This document shows positions 11,150-23,859 of a stretch of DNA of 64,000 bases, one piece after another. The DNA lies in contig NC_133009.1 of NCBI RefSeq assembly GCF_048564905.1, positions 3,303,001 through 3,367,000 on the forward strand. Direction: 5' to 3'. Source of the stretch: Vicugna pacos. Taxonomy: Eukaryota > Chordata > Mammalia > Artiodactyla > Camelidae. A model generated the notes under the pieces. That model made no database searches. It had not been told where the DNA came from and saw nothing but the letters and a program-made list of their open reading frames with translations. The translations under genes were made by a program, and so were the position numbers. Numbering within the stretch: the stretch's first letter is position 1; every line of letters starts with the position of its first letter.

Positions 11150-11410
11150 CAGCATCTAATTTGAATTTCTTTGACTACTGAACATTTTTCAGTGTATTGA
11201 CCCTCTATATTTCTTCTTTAAATGATTTACTTGTGTATGTGCTTTGGAAGCTTTTCTTTGTGCCTTTTGCTTTTTAAAATGTTTAGATTTTCCATATACT
11301 AAAGATAATCATTCTCAGTCATACATGCCACCTAAAAGATTTCCTTAAGAGAAATATATTAATCCCCTCCATACCTTTGGGTAATATACATATAAGCTAA
11401 ACTCATTCTA
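11150..11410 (-). mobile_element. Old L1M LINE fragment
   Basis: 'aatttctttgactactgaac' followed by 'atttttcagtgtattgaccc' and a 'tttaaatgatttacttgtgt' block resemble the antisense end of ORF2 in old L1 subfamilies. Highly diverged. Confidence 0.4.
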
Positions 11411-12944
11411 GTTCTCTGTCTTTTTAAAAAATATAGAAATAATTTTTGTAACAGGCATTGCTAAAACTCAAATATATGGAAGTCAACAAAGTACGATGGA
11501 ATGTGCTATTGGATAGCATTAATTCCTGTATTGTTCTTATTCTAAAAAATAATTTAAAATAAATCCATATTAAAAATAAAATTATTTCATATTAGTACTA
11601 ACTCACATTTCTCATTTTATTTTTCTGTATAATGCCAAGAATTCTATATTTTGAAAATTCCAATTGTAAATTACTTCCTTGACATTTCTTAAAATTCAAG
11701 CACATCTTTTGGGCTGAGCTTTTTCTCTCTGGGCTCCCTGGTAGTCCCCAAAGTCCTACCTTAGTTAAGTGAAAAATACTAACAATGGCTGGAGATGGTT
11801 TTAAACAGAGAAAGTGCAAGGGCTTTCTTATGACCTCTGTTCCAAGAACTCTGTGTTGTATCATGTATTCATTCATTCGTTGATTTTTTTCAGCAAGTAC
11901 TTATTGAACATTCTGAAGCACGCACTCTCCCATCCTTTGTCTCAAATGGGGTTGAAACAGGCTTGCTGTGAGAAAGGTATGATTTAATATAAACTGAGAA
12001 CAATGAAACTCTTAAGATGGGATGCTTGGCTTGGAAGACTTCTTCACCACTTAGCTGAATCCCTCCTGCATCTTGGCTTTGAAGCTCACAGTGTATTTTC
12101 TTGGCCAGAATTACAAATGAGCTTTCTTTAAATGTGTTTAAGAAAAAAACTGAGCACTGTGTCATTGCACAGCAAGATTCAACAGTATTCTAATTCTCTC
12201 TCACACACACACACAAAACAGAATGAAACTATGCCCATACAGCCTAACAAAAATACTTCAATTCTAAAGTAAAATGAAATAATGGAATCGGTGGCTAAGT
12301 ATACAGGGTGATAGTTCTTTTCCAAGCTAATACAAGTTGCAGAGCACAAAACAGGAATTTTTTTAGGAGATCTTTCTGTTACAAAATAGAAGCCCATCAT
12401 GAAATATGAAAGCCAAAGTTGCCTTCGGCCACAAGAGATGCTCACTGATTGCTACGATTATGTATTTAGCTTTGTCTTGCTAAGGACAACCATTTTAGAA
12501 AGCCCATTCTTAGTTAAATAAACAGTAGCATTTTGCCCAGCATTCTGTGTTCAGCAAGGTCACTGAAGATAAATGGCATTAGCCTAAAGGTCAAAACTAT
12601 ACAGTTGTGCATAGTATGACTCAAAGGTGACTCTACATATACAGAAAGCCATCTCTATGGGTGTCAGGCTAGGGCAATGCTGTTGTTAGCTCCCAGTCTG
12701 TCCCCAGTGCTCTGTCTCCTTGGGGATGAAATAAAACACATCGTCCCACAGCTTGACTTCAGTGAAGCACTGTGTTTCCAGAGCACAGCTGGACCCTTGG
12801 TGCTGCTCCCTGATACCTTTCCTCTCCTCTGGTTGTGTTCATTTACTATTCCTAGAGCCTTAGCCTCTGTGGACTTTTCACTTTCATAAGCCCTAACCTC
12901 AGCCTGTCCTTGCTCATTTGTCACATCAGCTTGGTTCTTCCCTC
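11411..12944. other. No gene or named repeat recognised
   Basis: Mixed to AT-rich sequence, partly low complexity, with a short (CA)n at about 12201-12213. The open frames at 11.6-12.9 kb on the minus strand show no recognisable protein. Confidence 0.4.
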
Positions 12945-13110
12945 AGGTAACAGAATTCTTTCAACATTTACTGAGATGTATTACGTACTAGGCACTGCAC
13001 TAGACACAGGAGAAGCCAAGGTAAATAAAATGTGTCCCTCCCTCTCAAGAGGTGCTGGATGGAAAAGAGGGGAACTGTCACCCAGATAGAATGTGCATTA
13101 TGCACAAGAC
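12945..13110 (+). repeat. Ancient interspersed repeat (L2 or MER-like 5' block)
   Basis: 'ttcaacatttactgagatgt', 'attacgtactaggcactgca' and 'ctagacacaggagaagccaa' follow the common old-mammalian pattern of 'tttattgagcacctactatg' then 'tgccaggcactgttctagg'. I cannot assign the family with certainty. Related blocks occur at 15360-15530 and 46840-46965. Confidence 0.4.
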
Positions 13111-13359
13111 GTGATGCTCAGGGCTTAGTGTAAGTAAATGTATTATCCAAAATACCTGTTAGGTTGAGCTGAAGACCAATTCTTCCTATCTTCCTTTTCC
13201 CCATCCAGCTATTTGTGAACTTAAACCTCTTGGTCACCCCTGTGCCTATTCATTTCTTTGAAGATGGTGAGAGGGAATGACTCCCCTGATTTGCTGGACC
13301 CAGTTTTAACACAGTGGCTTATGATTTAAACAGCATCAGCAACAGAGAAAGACAAGGAC

Positions 13360-13462
13360 GGAAAGGAGGAAGGAAGGAAGGAAGGAGGAGGAAAAGGAAA
13401 GGGAAGGGATGAGAGAAAGACAGACAGACAGTTGGACGGAAGGAGGGAGGGAGGAGAAAGAC
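13360..13462 (+). repeat. Polypurine (GGAA)n / GA-rich tract
   Basis: About 100 bases almost free of pyrimidines, made of GGAA, GGGA and GACA units. A tract like this can form triplex DNA. It varies in unit and is not a clean microsatellite. Confidence 0.85.
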
Positions 13463-13544
13463 AATCCTGCTGGAAGTATGTAATATGGCGGAGAGTGTAG
13501 ACCAATCAGTCAAGATGACTCACATAATTTTTAGCATCGTCCTG

Positions 13545-13722
13545 AGGAATTAAATATTTATTGAATGACTATGTGCCAACAAATATTATGTGCATTATAA
13601 ACAACTCACAGAAACTTTATAATCAGCCTATGACCTAGGCAAGATTATACTTATTTTACATCTGAAAACACAAAGAACAACAGATTAACACTTAGGTCCT
13701 CTGTCCACCAACACATATTAAG
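13545..13722 (-). repeat. MIR/L2-type fragment
   Basis: 'aatatttattgaatgactat', 'actcacagaaactttataat' and 'acttattttacatctgaaaa' are the reverse-strand MIR-like order of 'ctcacaacaaccctatgagg' and 'cattttacagatgaggaaac'. Confidence 0.5.
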
Positions 13723-15340
13723 GAAGGGCACACCTGTGTCTACCGACTCCAAACCAATGATTCTTTTAGATTTTTAATTGGAGTTTTTGTAAACCTTGAA
13801 AACTTAAGAGGCTCCAAGATACCAAAGGACAGTTGGAGCTGAAAGGAACTGACACATCCTAAGAAGAACCTCACGGTATTTAAGGACACCATTTGGAGCA
13901 TAAACATGGAGCTCCACACCACTGTAGGACTCTCCTTCCACTCATGTGCTGGGCAGCAGCCCTGCTACATTATATATATAGTGTTACATGTAATATTTGT
14001 TACACATAACATTTTATATACCAATATGTTTGTTATTCAAGTAATATTCCCTGAACCAGTTCGTCATAAAATTATTTGTCTATCTCCTCCTCTCTCCATC
14101 CAAGAGGGAGCTGTCTAGGTTTGAAATTTGGGGTACCTCGTCCAACCCTAATCCTATAGCTGTCATCAGTAAGCCCGGAGGAACAGCAATAGCCAGCCTG
14201 TCCGCTCTTTGCAGAGAACTCTTGAGAGTTCACAAGGTGCCGCCACATGCATCATCTCCAGTTGGAGACCATGGTGTGTATAATTTAACTTCATCATTCA
14301 GAATCTTTAGGAGACTTGAAAAATAGATGGTAAATCATATAATAGTGGCTATTTAAAATTTTTCTTTCAAAATCTTAGTATTTATCTTCTCTAAAATCTG
14401 GTCTCTCTCTCTCTTTGTTTTTATCAATTCAGAACTTTTTCTAAGCTGGGAAACAAAGACACAGTAAAGCTTCTAAGGGGAACAATTGGGATCTTTAGGC
14501 ACTAAAAATCCAAACCGTGGATATCTGAGAGCAAGAAATCTCTTAGGTTATCGGTTCTGCAATCTTCCAGGAGCAGTAACTGAGCCAACAGAGTCAGTTG
14601 CTCAAGAATAAAATGCCTGTGAATGTCCATTTCATGCCTGTGCCCTGAAAACACAATTTGCTTTTGAGTGGACGCTGCGGTTGTTTCCACTGAGGGGTAA
14701 ATAATCTCTCCTCTCCGGAAACATGCATCTAATAAAGAAGAACCCGCCCATGGCCGGACTAATGTGCCCCCCACACGTCCACAGTCCTGTGGCTAATGAG
14801 AAGGGTTGTCAGGCAGACAGAAATGTTGTTCACAGTCACAATAGCTCGCACCATTATTGTTTACCTCAATAAGTAAAGCATTTATGCCTCAAAACTATTT
14901 AAAAGCCGACTTTTCAGATTCTGTATGCCTCTGACAGCATATAATGAGTAGTTTGTCATAGCAAGTAACAAATTTTATTATAGCTCTAATACTGAAAATT
15001 CCATCTGTTTCCACAAACAGAACATGAACACAGGAAAGCAACCATCAATCTCAAAATACTCTTAAAAAATCCTCCTAATGAAGGGCTTCTAAAAGGCATT
15101 TTAAATATTCAAGGCCTGTTGATGATGGATGCTGTGTGTGCCTGACACCTCGGTTTCCACTCACTGGTTGTTCAGAGCCCATCCATGTTTATTCTACAGA
15201 TATCTTTTCTAAAAGGGCACTTTCAAAATAGGAAACTGCCTAATTTGGTAGTAGGATAAACAAGATTCATTTGCAATTTCATCTATAGTTTTGCAAATGC
15301 AGGGCAGTGAACAAAGGACCTCGGTCCAAGAATCACGGGA
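13723..15340. other. No gene seen; possible single-copy conserved stretch at 14.46-14.80 kb
   Basis: The sequence at about 14460-14800 is non-repetitive, balanced in composition and unlike any repeat I know, inside an otherwise AT-rich block. It is the kind of stretch that is often conserved among mammals, but I cannot test that. The rest holds short AT-rich stretches and a CT run at 14400-14418. Confidence 0.35.
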
Positions 15341-15545
15341 TTTTTTTTCATCAAAATTCTCATCCACTCATGTATTTTTCAGACATTTATTGAACACACT
15401 TTATGTGTCAAATATTCTGCTCTGGAACCTTAAAAATGAAAGGCATAGCCTCTTCCTCAAGTACAGTAAGTGGATATCCGCAGTGCAGTAGGCAGGGTGC
15501 AAGGCAGACAGAGAAGTGCATTCTCTTGTCAAGAAGAAAATCAAC
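15341..15545 (+). repeat. Ancient interspersed repeat (same style as 12.95 kb)
   Basis: 'cagacatttattgaacacac', 'tttatgtgtcaaatattctg' and a later 'gcagggtgcaaggcagacag' match the old-mammalian pattern described at 12945-13110. Family uncertain. Confidence 0.4.
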
Positions 15546-16611
15546 AAATATGTCTCCAAATATGTTAGCATATGAAGAGCTTTAAATAATGACTAGGCTT
15601 TAATGAGGCAAAAGAGAAGATAAGAATTATATTCAGTATTATCTAGCTTAACTTATACATTCCCTGCCATTTTAAATTGAGAATGCAAAATCTAAGAAAA
15701 GTTAAGGGACTTAAAATAGGGTCATTCTGTGAGTCAACCTGCCACAGGCAAGAATTACCCCACTGAAAGCACCTGTGATTTCCACACACAAATACATACA
15801 CACAGATTACTGAGTAACAATTATTACTACTAATAATTGTACTTTTATAATTATTTGTTTATAAGTTTCCTTGATCAAATAATTAAATTATTGGGGTTAT
15901 AATTCTATATTTTGGGGATTATTTTTATTTTATTTTTTAATTCTTAATTAGAATTAAGAATCCCACTTGTCTATGGCACAACATCAGGAAATGTTTCTAT
16001 TTGTTTGTTTATTTCAGAATTAAACAAATGAATAATTAGCCCATGGAATGGGAAAGTACGAACTTTTTAAGGACAGCATCCAGTTGTACTGCATATTCTG
16101 GTTAAAGAGCAAAGGCATGAGGAGATGAATGCAAATAAAGGGTATGGGTTTCGCCAAGTCATAATCGTGTCAACCCTCCTGTAGCAGACGAATCCCTGAG
16201 CTGCATACATGTACCCATATGTACTCAGAATTCTCTGAGATGAGATTGATACGATGTTGGTAGTGAAGATGTAAAATATATAAAAGATGCATCCGAAGTA
16301 TACAGGTATATTGTTAACAACTCGCTCCCGGGGCAAAATGCTCCAATTTGTAGCATTGCTCAATTTCATGATATAAGTACTCATAGTGACTGATTTTAAG
16401 CCAACAACATGATAACACTGAACTGAATTCAGAACTGGAAAAAGGTACACAAAATTGGCTTTTTAAAGCCAATATAACTCTAATTTAGTGTACTAATGGA
16501 AACATCCAAAGTATATTATCATAATTACTCAAGGCAAAAGAAGATTTGAATTGAACTTCAACAAAATTATAGGACGTCACAATTCAGAAAGCCTTAATTA
16601 AGGTCATTATC
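15546..16611. other. AT-rich DNA, nothing recognised
   Basis: I see no gene. A minus-strand open frame of 127 codons at 16067-16450 has no recognisable domain. A near-palindromic 'ttaattcttaattagaattaa' type stretch lies near 15939-15960. Confidence 0.4.
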
Positions 16612-19600
16612 CTAACATAACAGTTCTCAAAATGTGTTCCACCAAACTTTGGGGGTCCCCAACTACCTTCCAATGGGTCATTCAGACCAAACTACTTCAA
16701 TGACAATTTTGCAATGCTTTTTGCTTTCTACTATATAGACATTTGTAATAATGGTAATTTTTTTCTTTTTGACAGTATCTTTTAAACTAAATTACATATA
16801 TTACGTCATATGCATAAAATAAAACTTTCCATTTGGAAATGGAATTCCACTTGAACACAGAGATGAATGTTATACATTGCAAGCACATTTCTCCCTCATG
16901 GAATATTTAATTCAAAGAACTATCCCTCAAGATGTGAATTAGCTACATGATTCCTTTCAAGGACAAAATCTTGGCAGCAGATCCAAAGTGTCCAAATAAC
17001 AGACAGGATCTATTTAGGATCAAGTCCTAAGCCAGACACACCTAATTTTGTTCTTTTCCTTCCCAACACTCACCAATTATATCGAAATTTTGAGACACTA
17101 AGTAATTCAGGTAAAAGATACTCGCACCGCTCTCTGACAGGGCTTTACTGACATGAAATAAACTAAGAGAATCTGAAACAAGGGAAGCATGGCCAATAGA
17201 ACATCCTCTGATGAACTTTATAAAGGAGCCAAGTTGTCCATTGACTTTCTTCACACATAATCGTGATTATGTGGAGGTTTCACTGAGTGGTGCTGCTCCT
17301 TTCTAGGTGCTGGACCACACTCTAGTAGCATTCTTAAACATCTGCTTTATAAATCTTAAATCTTTTCATTTGGATTGTAATATCTAGGAACTTCATCATT
17401 TCCCGATCATTTACAGTTAGTAAAACACTTGGAGCTCGAACACAACTCAAGGCAGAGACACCACAATGAATGATGAGTTTGTGTTCTTCAGTGCCAGTAA
17501 TTTTTGGTAATTGACACTTTTATTCACAAAAGCTTTCTTTACCTGAAAGAATAACCTACAAACTACAGTTACTCACATTGGGATAACTGGCAGAAATTTT
17601 CTCAAAAAATGTGCAAAGTGAGCCTGCCATTGCTACTAAAGTAAATAATGTTATTTGTTGCTGATGATAAAATTTGAACTTTCAAGAAAAAGTAGAATTT
17701 TAGAATATTTGTGTATACCACCATGTACTTTACAGCTTACCAATATTTCAAACTTTTCTGATGAGACTGGTGGTAAAATTACTTAAAGCAATCTTTATAA
17801 ATTATAACGTAATGTGTCAATATTTGGAAGATCAGTACAACTCAGGGTACCATTGTTTTCCAAATGACAAATGAGTACTGCTATAAAATAATAAAAAGGT
17901 AAAAGATCCATTCAAAGTGCAAGATAGATTAATGCCTTTTAATGCAACAGAGAACAAAAATTTTACTAATATGGAATCAGTTCCACATTGCAACTAATCT
18001 TGAAGAAATTTCTCCTGGTTCAATTTTTGTGTAGCATATACGAAGAATCCACAATTATCTGAGAAGACTATCACTATTATTATATCCTTTCCAACTGCAT
18101 ATCTGGATGAGGTCAGATTTCTTTTTCATATTTTTCAACCAAAACAACACAAGCCACAATTTGAATGCAGAACAGCTATAGGAATTTAACTGTCTTCTAT
18201 TCTGTCCTTCCAGTTTTATTGAGATATAAGTGATACACAGCACTGTATGTGCGTATGTTTGACGTACATAGTCCATGAAATGATGACCACAATTTGTTTA
18301 GTGGACATCATCATCTCACGTAGAAACATTTGAAAATAAAAGTTTTTCCTTGGGGTGAAAACTCTTAAGATTTACTTTCTTAAAGACTTGCATATATATG
18401 TACAACAGTGCTATCTATATTTATCATGTTGTACATTACACCCCTAGTACTTATTTATCTTGTAACTAGAAGTTTGTACTGTTTGACTATTTCAACCTAA
18501 TTTCCCTTCCCCTCACTCCCCACGTAGTGACCTAATCTCTCTTTCTGTGAATTCATTTGTTTGTTTTTGAAGTATAACTGACCTACAATTCTATGTTAGT
18601 TCCTGGTACATAACATAATTATTCAATATTTATATACATTTCAAAATGATTACCATGATAAGTCTAGTTACATGTCACCAAAGATATTACATAATTATTG
18701 ACTATATTCCCCACACTGTAAATGTAATGTCCATGATTCCTTTATTTTATAACTGACCTCTTAATCTCCAACACTTATTTCTCCTCTTCCCCTACTCCCC
18801 TCCCCTCTGGCAACCATCTGCTTTTTCTCATATCTATGACTCTATGTTTAGTTATGTTTGTTCATTTGGTCTGTTTTTTAGATTACACATATAAGTGAAA
18901 ACATATTTGTCATTCTCTGACTTATTTTACTTGGCATAATAACCTCTAGGTTCACCCAAGTTTTTGCAATTGGCAAGATTTCATTCTTCTTTTATGGCTG
19001 AGCAATATTCCATTGTATGTATATGTCACATCTTCTTTATCCATTCATCTATTAATGGGCACGTAGGTAGCTTCTGTATCTTGGCTATCGTAAACATTAT
19101 GCTGCAATGAACTTAGGGGTGCATATATCTTTTCAAATTAGGGTTTTTGTTTTCTCCAGATAAGCACTCAGGAATGGAACTGCTGGAATGTACAGTAGTT
19201 CTATTTTGGAGAGTAGGGGGAGTTTCCACACTGTTTTCCATAGCGACTGTGCCAATTTACATTCCCATCAACAGTGTACAAGAGTCCCTTTTATTCCCAC
19301 ATCCTGGTCAACATTTGTTATTTGTTGTCTTTTTGGTAACAGCCATTCTGACAGTTATGAGATAATAGATCATTATGGCTTTGATTTGCATTTCCCTAAT
19401 AATTAGTGATGTTGAACATCTTTTCAAGTGCCCGTTGCCATCTGTGTGTCTTCTTTGGAAAAATGACTATTTTTCAGGTCTTCTGCCCATTTTCAATTGG
19501 GTTGTTTCAGGTTTTTCTGACACTGAGTTGTATGAGTTTTTGTATATTTTGGATATTAACACTCTTGTTAGATACCCCATTTGCAAGTATTTTCTTCCTT

Positions 19601-20159
19601 TCAGTAGGCAGCCTTTTTTTTGTGTGTGTGTGTGAACAGTTTCCTTTCCCTGTACAAAAGCTTTTTATTTGATGTAGCCCTCGTGTGTTAATTTTTGCCT
19701 ATGTTGCTTTTGGCTGAGGAGATATGTCCAAAAAAATATTACTAAGATCAACATCAAAGAGCATACTGCTTATGTTTTCTTTAAGAAGTTTTATGGCTTC
19801 AGGTCTTACTTTTAAGACTTTCATCCATTTTAGGTTTATTTTTGTACATGGTGTGAGAAAGTAACTGCTTTTTATTAAGTCACACATTAGAACAATTTAT
19901 GAGATTATAGAACAATGCAACAATTTTTAGTATTTTTGTTTCGGAAAATATAATTATTTTTGTTAAAAATGAGTTATGTTAACGTTTGGTACTTTCAAAT
20001 GAAATATTAAATATTTTAAAGATTTTCAGAGTTAATTATATATGTATATAATATATACATATATATAATCTGTACAAAACACTTTGCAGTTCTCAGTAAT
20101 TTTTAAGAGTGTAAATGTGTCCTGAGACCAGAATGTTTGAGAATCATTGCTCTAACAAA
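16612..20159. mobile_element. hAT-type DNA transposon fossil split by an L1
   Basis: The left end reads 'cagttctcaaaatgtgttcc' and the right end, read in reverse, 'gcaatgattctcaaacattc'. Such 'TTCTCAAA' ends are typical of Charlie/MER-type hAT elements. The ends are flanked by an imperfect 8-bp target duplication, CTAACATA (16612-16619) and CTAACAAA (20152-20159); eight bases is the hAT standard. Without the L1 inside (about 18205-19865) the element would be about 1.85 kb, short for an autonomous copy, so it is either internally deleted or non-autonomous. No intact transposase frame is visible; a 70-codon minus-strand frame at 17042-17254 may be a remnant. The subfamily is not assigned. Confidence 0.55.
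18205..19865 (-). mobile_element. L1 LINE 3' end (older subfamily), nested in the hAT element
   Basis: The plus strand shows the antisense of an L1 3' UTR ('ttttattgagatataagtga', 'atcatgttgtacattacacc') and then ORF2 C-terminal DNA ('atggctgagcaatattccat', 'cttctttatccattcatcta', 'tttccacactgttttccata', 'gatttgcatttccctaataa'). It is 5' truncated after about 1.66 kb. Many substitutions and frame breaks show an L1MA-like or older copy. Its position inside the hAT element dates it as the later insertion of the two. Confidence 0.85.
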
Positions 20160-20398
20160 AGAATACATCGAAATTACCTGCCACGGTTTGAATACACACA
20201 CAGATGCACAGACACACCCACCACATGAAAATACTTTTAGAAGCCTCACACGTGATTCGGATGACTAAAATGAACACTCTGGGTAAGAAATGTTTTTCTC
20301 AAGACATCTGGTGTTACAATTATGTGAACATGAATTTAAATCAGGGTTCCAAAGTCCAAAGTACACCCACCTTCACCTCTTGGCAGTAACTGCCTTCC
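20160..20398. other. Spacer, nothing recognised
   Basis: Short single-copy stretch between the hAT element and the next MIR. The CA-rich part at 20195-20225 is low complexity. Confidence 0.4.
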
Positions 20399-20399
20399 T

Positions 20400-20560
20400 A
20401 TCTATTAAGTATGTCACATTTCTACCTCAGGCAAGTTATTAACTATTTTGAAACCTCAGCTTTCTCCTGTTTAAAATCTCCTGAAGAAACAGATAACAAT
20501 AGTATCATCTCCTATGGCTGGTGTAATGATTAAATGAAAAAACTGTTTATCTTCTAACAA
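20400..20560 (+). repeat. MIR SINE
   Basis: 'ctcaggcaagttattaacta', 'aaacctcagctttctcctgt', 'ataacaatagtatcatctcc' and 'ggctggtgtaatgattaaat' match plus-strand MIR in order. Confidence 0.7.
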
Positions 20561-20849
20561 ACATTAGTTGAACTAGTTTTATTGTTTTATCTTTTTACTG
20601 TCTTACTATCTTTTACTGTTGTTACAACTGTTCCTTTGGTAGGTGGTCCCATAGCTGCTTCATTTATTCACTACCCATGAAGGGGAACACAAACTTTCCA
20701 AGGCAGCATATGTCATCACTGTATGGAATTTTTTTTATTGTTTACCAACGTGCCTCTTAGCTTTCAATTTCCCTTAAAGCCAAAGTTCTTTTCAGAAAAA
20801 GGCATATTAGAATCATGTAGGGCTCTTTACAAGGAGCCATAGAATCATA

Positions 20850-20965
20850 CAGACTTATTCTTGAATATTGGTTTTATCACTTACAGTTTATGTTGTTAAT
20901 GGCAACCACTAAATTTTTCAGTCACTTCGTCTATAAAATGGGGATAATAATGGGTTTTTTCAGGG
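20850..20965 (+). repeat. MIR SINE fragment
   Basis: 'cagtcacttcgtctataaaa' followed by 'tggggataataatgg' is the central MIR block on the plus strand. Upstream part degraded. Confidence 0.6.
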
Positions 20966-21849
20966 TCACATTGATACACAGTGTGTTAACCAATAATGAT
21001 GCATGGCCATTCATTTAAATACAACGTCCAGTGTGGGGTTTATATTGAGAATTTCTTAGGAGCTAAATGGACAACTGTAAAAGAGACATACGTATGCCTG
21101 ACATTCATAAAATGCTGGGTCTAGTGGGGCCAATAGCATATTATATTAGCTGGAAGAATCCTATGTGTGTGTGCTTACAGCTTTCCAAGTGAGTGCCAAT
21201 ACTGGGAAAAATCACTTGTTCACTCGCTGCTTCCCGCATTATGCTAATACAGAGCGATAATCCATGTTTCTTTGCTTTCCTTGGCAATTGCTTTTATCAC
21301 CCACTATTCTCCTCCTGATAGTCTTGCTATCAGTCACCTATACTGTTCAAAACATGTGACCAAGAGAAGAATTTGCTCTTGTATAGGAGAATTTTGCTTC
21401 CTGAAGCCCCAAACTGTTTTCCTGCTGTGGTATGCAGGCCAAAGACATTGCAACTAGACCTGCCAATGGTCCTTTCATTCAACATGCAAGCAATCAATCC
21501 AAAACCAGTTTTTAAATCCCAATGCTATCCCCAGGAGCTTGCTGCTGCAGGCATACACGGATATACAATGGCTTTAAAGAGGTAATTAACAGATAATGAG
21601 ATGCAATTGACCTGGTGAAAGAGTAGAGAGTAAGTAACAGGATCAACAGGATCCTGTCTCCCGGTTTTGGCCAGGTGATCCTGGAGAGCTAGAACTATTT
21701 TTATCTTCTCTGCAGTTAAGAAACAAAATGTGCTGTGTGTCTGTTTTATGCTAGTTTGTGGGACATAAAGATGAGTTAGTAAATAATGTCACCTCAACAG
21801 AAACTATTTCTTGACACACAAAAAATCATAATTATATAAAATTATATAA
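20966..21849. other. No gene seen; possible single-copy conserved stretch at 21.47-21.62 kb
   Basis: The sequence near 21470-21620 has homeobox-like TAATTAA and AATCAATC motifs and no repeat hallmarks. It may be a conserved non-coding element; only an alignment would tell. The rest is unremarkable. Confidence 0.3.
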
Positions 21850-22045
21850 ACTAAAATAGCCACTAATAAATATTTTTGAAACAGTCATATTCATTAGCTT
21901 CTGTGTTGTCTATGGCTACTTTCACACTACAGCTACTGAGTTGAATAGTTGCAATAGAGACCCTATGGACTGCAAATTCCAAACATAAAAAATATTTAGT
22001 ATCTGGCCCTTTATAGGAAAAGTTTGCTGACCTTGCTTTAAAGAG
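21850..22045 (-). mobile_element. Short non-autonomous hAT-type element
   Basis: The right end 'aaaagtttgctgaccttgct' and the preceding 'tagtatctggccctttatag' match, in reverse, the common mammalian 'ggttggcaaactttttctgt' then 'aaagggccagatagtaaata' element. The middle ('gttgtctatggctactttca') fits the same family. I do not give a MER number because I am not sure of it. Confidence 0.6.
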
Positions 22046-23379
22046 ACTAGGCAAATATTAAAATTTTCTTAAAACATTGACCTAATAAGAATTGTGATAA
22101 TGATGATGTAGAGAAAGTGGAGCATCAAGATCATGATTTTGATTACTTTGATTTTTTTCACCTGTCTCCGGGCATGGACCGTTTCTTGGGCGGGCCGCTT
22201 CAGGAAGAAGCACATCCAATCAGTTATATAGCAATTCCTATTAATTCCATTTCTGGATTCATAATTTTTCACCATTTATAGTCATTTCTAATGTTTTAAT
22301 ATGCCATGTATTAGTTGGGTGAGTCTGGCAGACATGACTGTTCACCCAGCCATCACTCTACTTTCCCACCCTTCCTTTCTTACTTTGAGAGCACTGACTT
22401 GGCTCAAGTTTGAGCATTGTACAACCTCAAGTACAGATTAGGCTTAATCCCGCCTCAATTTCAGCTCATCAGCCTATTTCTATCTCCTTATCAAGTGATA
22501 GGCTCAGGTATAGCAGGTGACAATTCTACCCAAACATGTGTGAACTATCTCCTAGGAAGAAATATTTCCAAATGCTTGACTAACATTCTCAAAAAAAAAA
22601 AGCAACTAAATCTAAACACTGTAATTTAATGAAATATGCCACTGCCCATGTAAGAGATGGTCCTACTCCAGGGTGCGGTGTAGAGTTGAATGGAAAGGAA
22701 GAAGTTTAGATTAAATTAAATTGTTTAACACACTGCTCACCCATCGTGGACTGGGTGCCCCTGAGGAAACAAAACCACTGCCCAGACTCTGGTGCTGTGG
22801 TGATCAACATGTTAAAGTGACAAATCTTTCTCAAATAGTATGAATGTTATAGACTTCTGCATTGAAAAAAGTATAATTTCAGAGTACTATCAAAGATCCA
22901 CTTTCTAGTTTCAGTTTGTACCCTAATTTGTGGTTCTGAAAATACACAAAAATTAACATGGTATTCACAGTAGTTGTGTACAGAAGCTGAAGATCACTGT
23001 GCAATATTAAACAATTCATCTATTACCCCAAAATGTGTATATATGCAAACCTATACATACCATACCTGAAAAGCATGATATTTATATTGGCAAATGAATT
23101 TTAATTGGACCCCAGACGTGTGAAGACTTTTATTTTTATAGGTGTTAATAAATTTAAATTGTTAAAAATTAAGTGAAAGCAGCATTATAATCATTTATAT
23201 TTTAAAATGTTGTATCTTTATATGTTATTTTTATTTGGCCTTTTAATTTCACTAGATATTTTTGAAAGTTTATAAGATAATAACTTTTCATAAAATGCAT
23301 ATGAAAAGTAATTTTAATATTTTATTCTATCTAAATCTGTATTTTATAATATTATACTCACATTTGATATGCTGAATAC
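22046..23379. other. AT-rich DNA, nothing recognised
   Basis: No gene or clear repeat. A small GC-rich patch 'cttgggcgggccgcttcagg' at 22184-22203 stands out from its AT-rich surroundings but has no identifiable context. Confidence 0.4.
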
Positions 23380-23740
23380 AGTTACACTTTATTTTACTTT
23401 TTTTTGTTTACTATGGAGATATGAAAGTATTGACTCATACATACTTATCACTCAGTCTTAACAACCTTTCCCTATCAACCATCATTCATTCCCCAATATT
23501 ATTTTGAAACAAATGTGAATCATATCCTTTCATCCATTAATATTTCAGTTTGTATTATTAAACGATAAAAGTCATTTTAATAGTGTTACATCAAAACATA
23601 TTAACAGGAATTACTTCATATTATGAAATATCTGGCTAGTTTTCAAAATTCCGTGGACTCATAAATGTTAAAACTTATTATTTTCATAATCCTTTTGAAT
23701 TGGGATCACAATAAGTTCCACACATCGTAATTGAGAGGTA
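23380..23740 (-). mobile_element. Old L1M LINE 3' fragment
   Basis: 'tcacaataagttccacacat', 'cgtaattgagaggtatatct' and 'taacaacctttccctatcaa' resemble the antisense 3' end of old L1M subfamilies ('aaataaggtccacacattgc', 'gattgatatgtctcttaa'). Very diverged. Confidence 0.5.
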
Positions 23741-23859
23741 TATCTTAATTTTCTCTCTCTTTCTTTGCTTGTGCCCTTCCTCACTCCTGGACTCTCTTAT
23801 CTTCATCCACTTAGTGTTGCAGAAACTGATATGGTCCTGTAGTGTTTTGCACAGTTTAG

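Noticed and set aside
22140-22210. GC-rich patch as a processed pseudogene or small RNA
   Set aside because: Only about 40 bases stand out, the surrounding translation matches nothing known, and there is no poly(A) tail or duplication.
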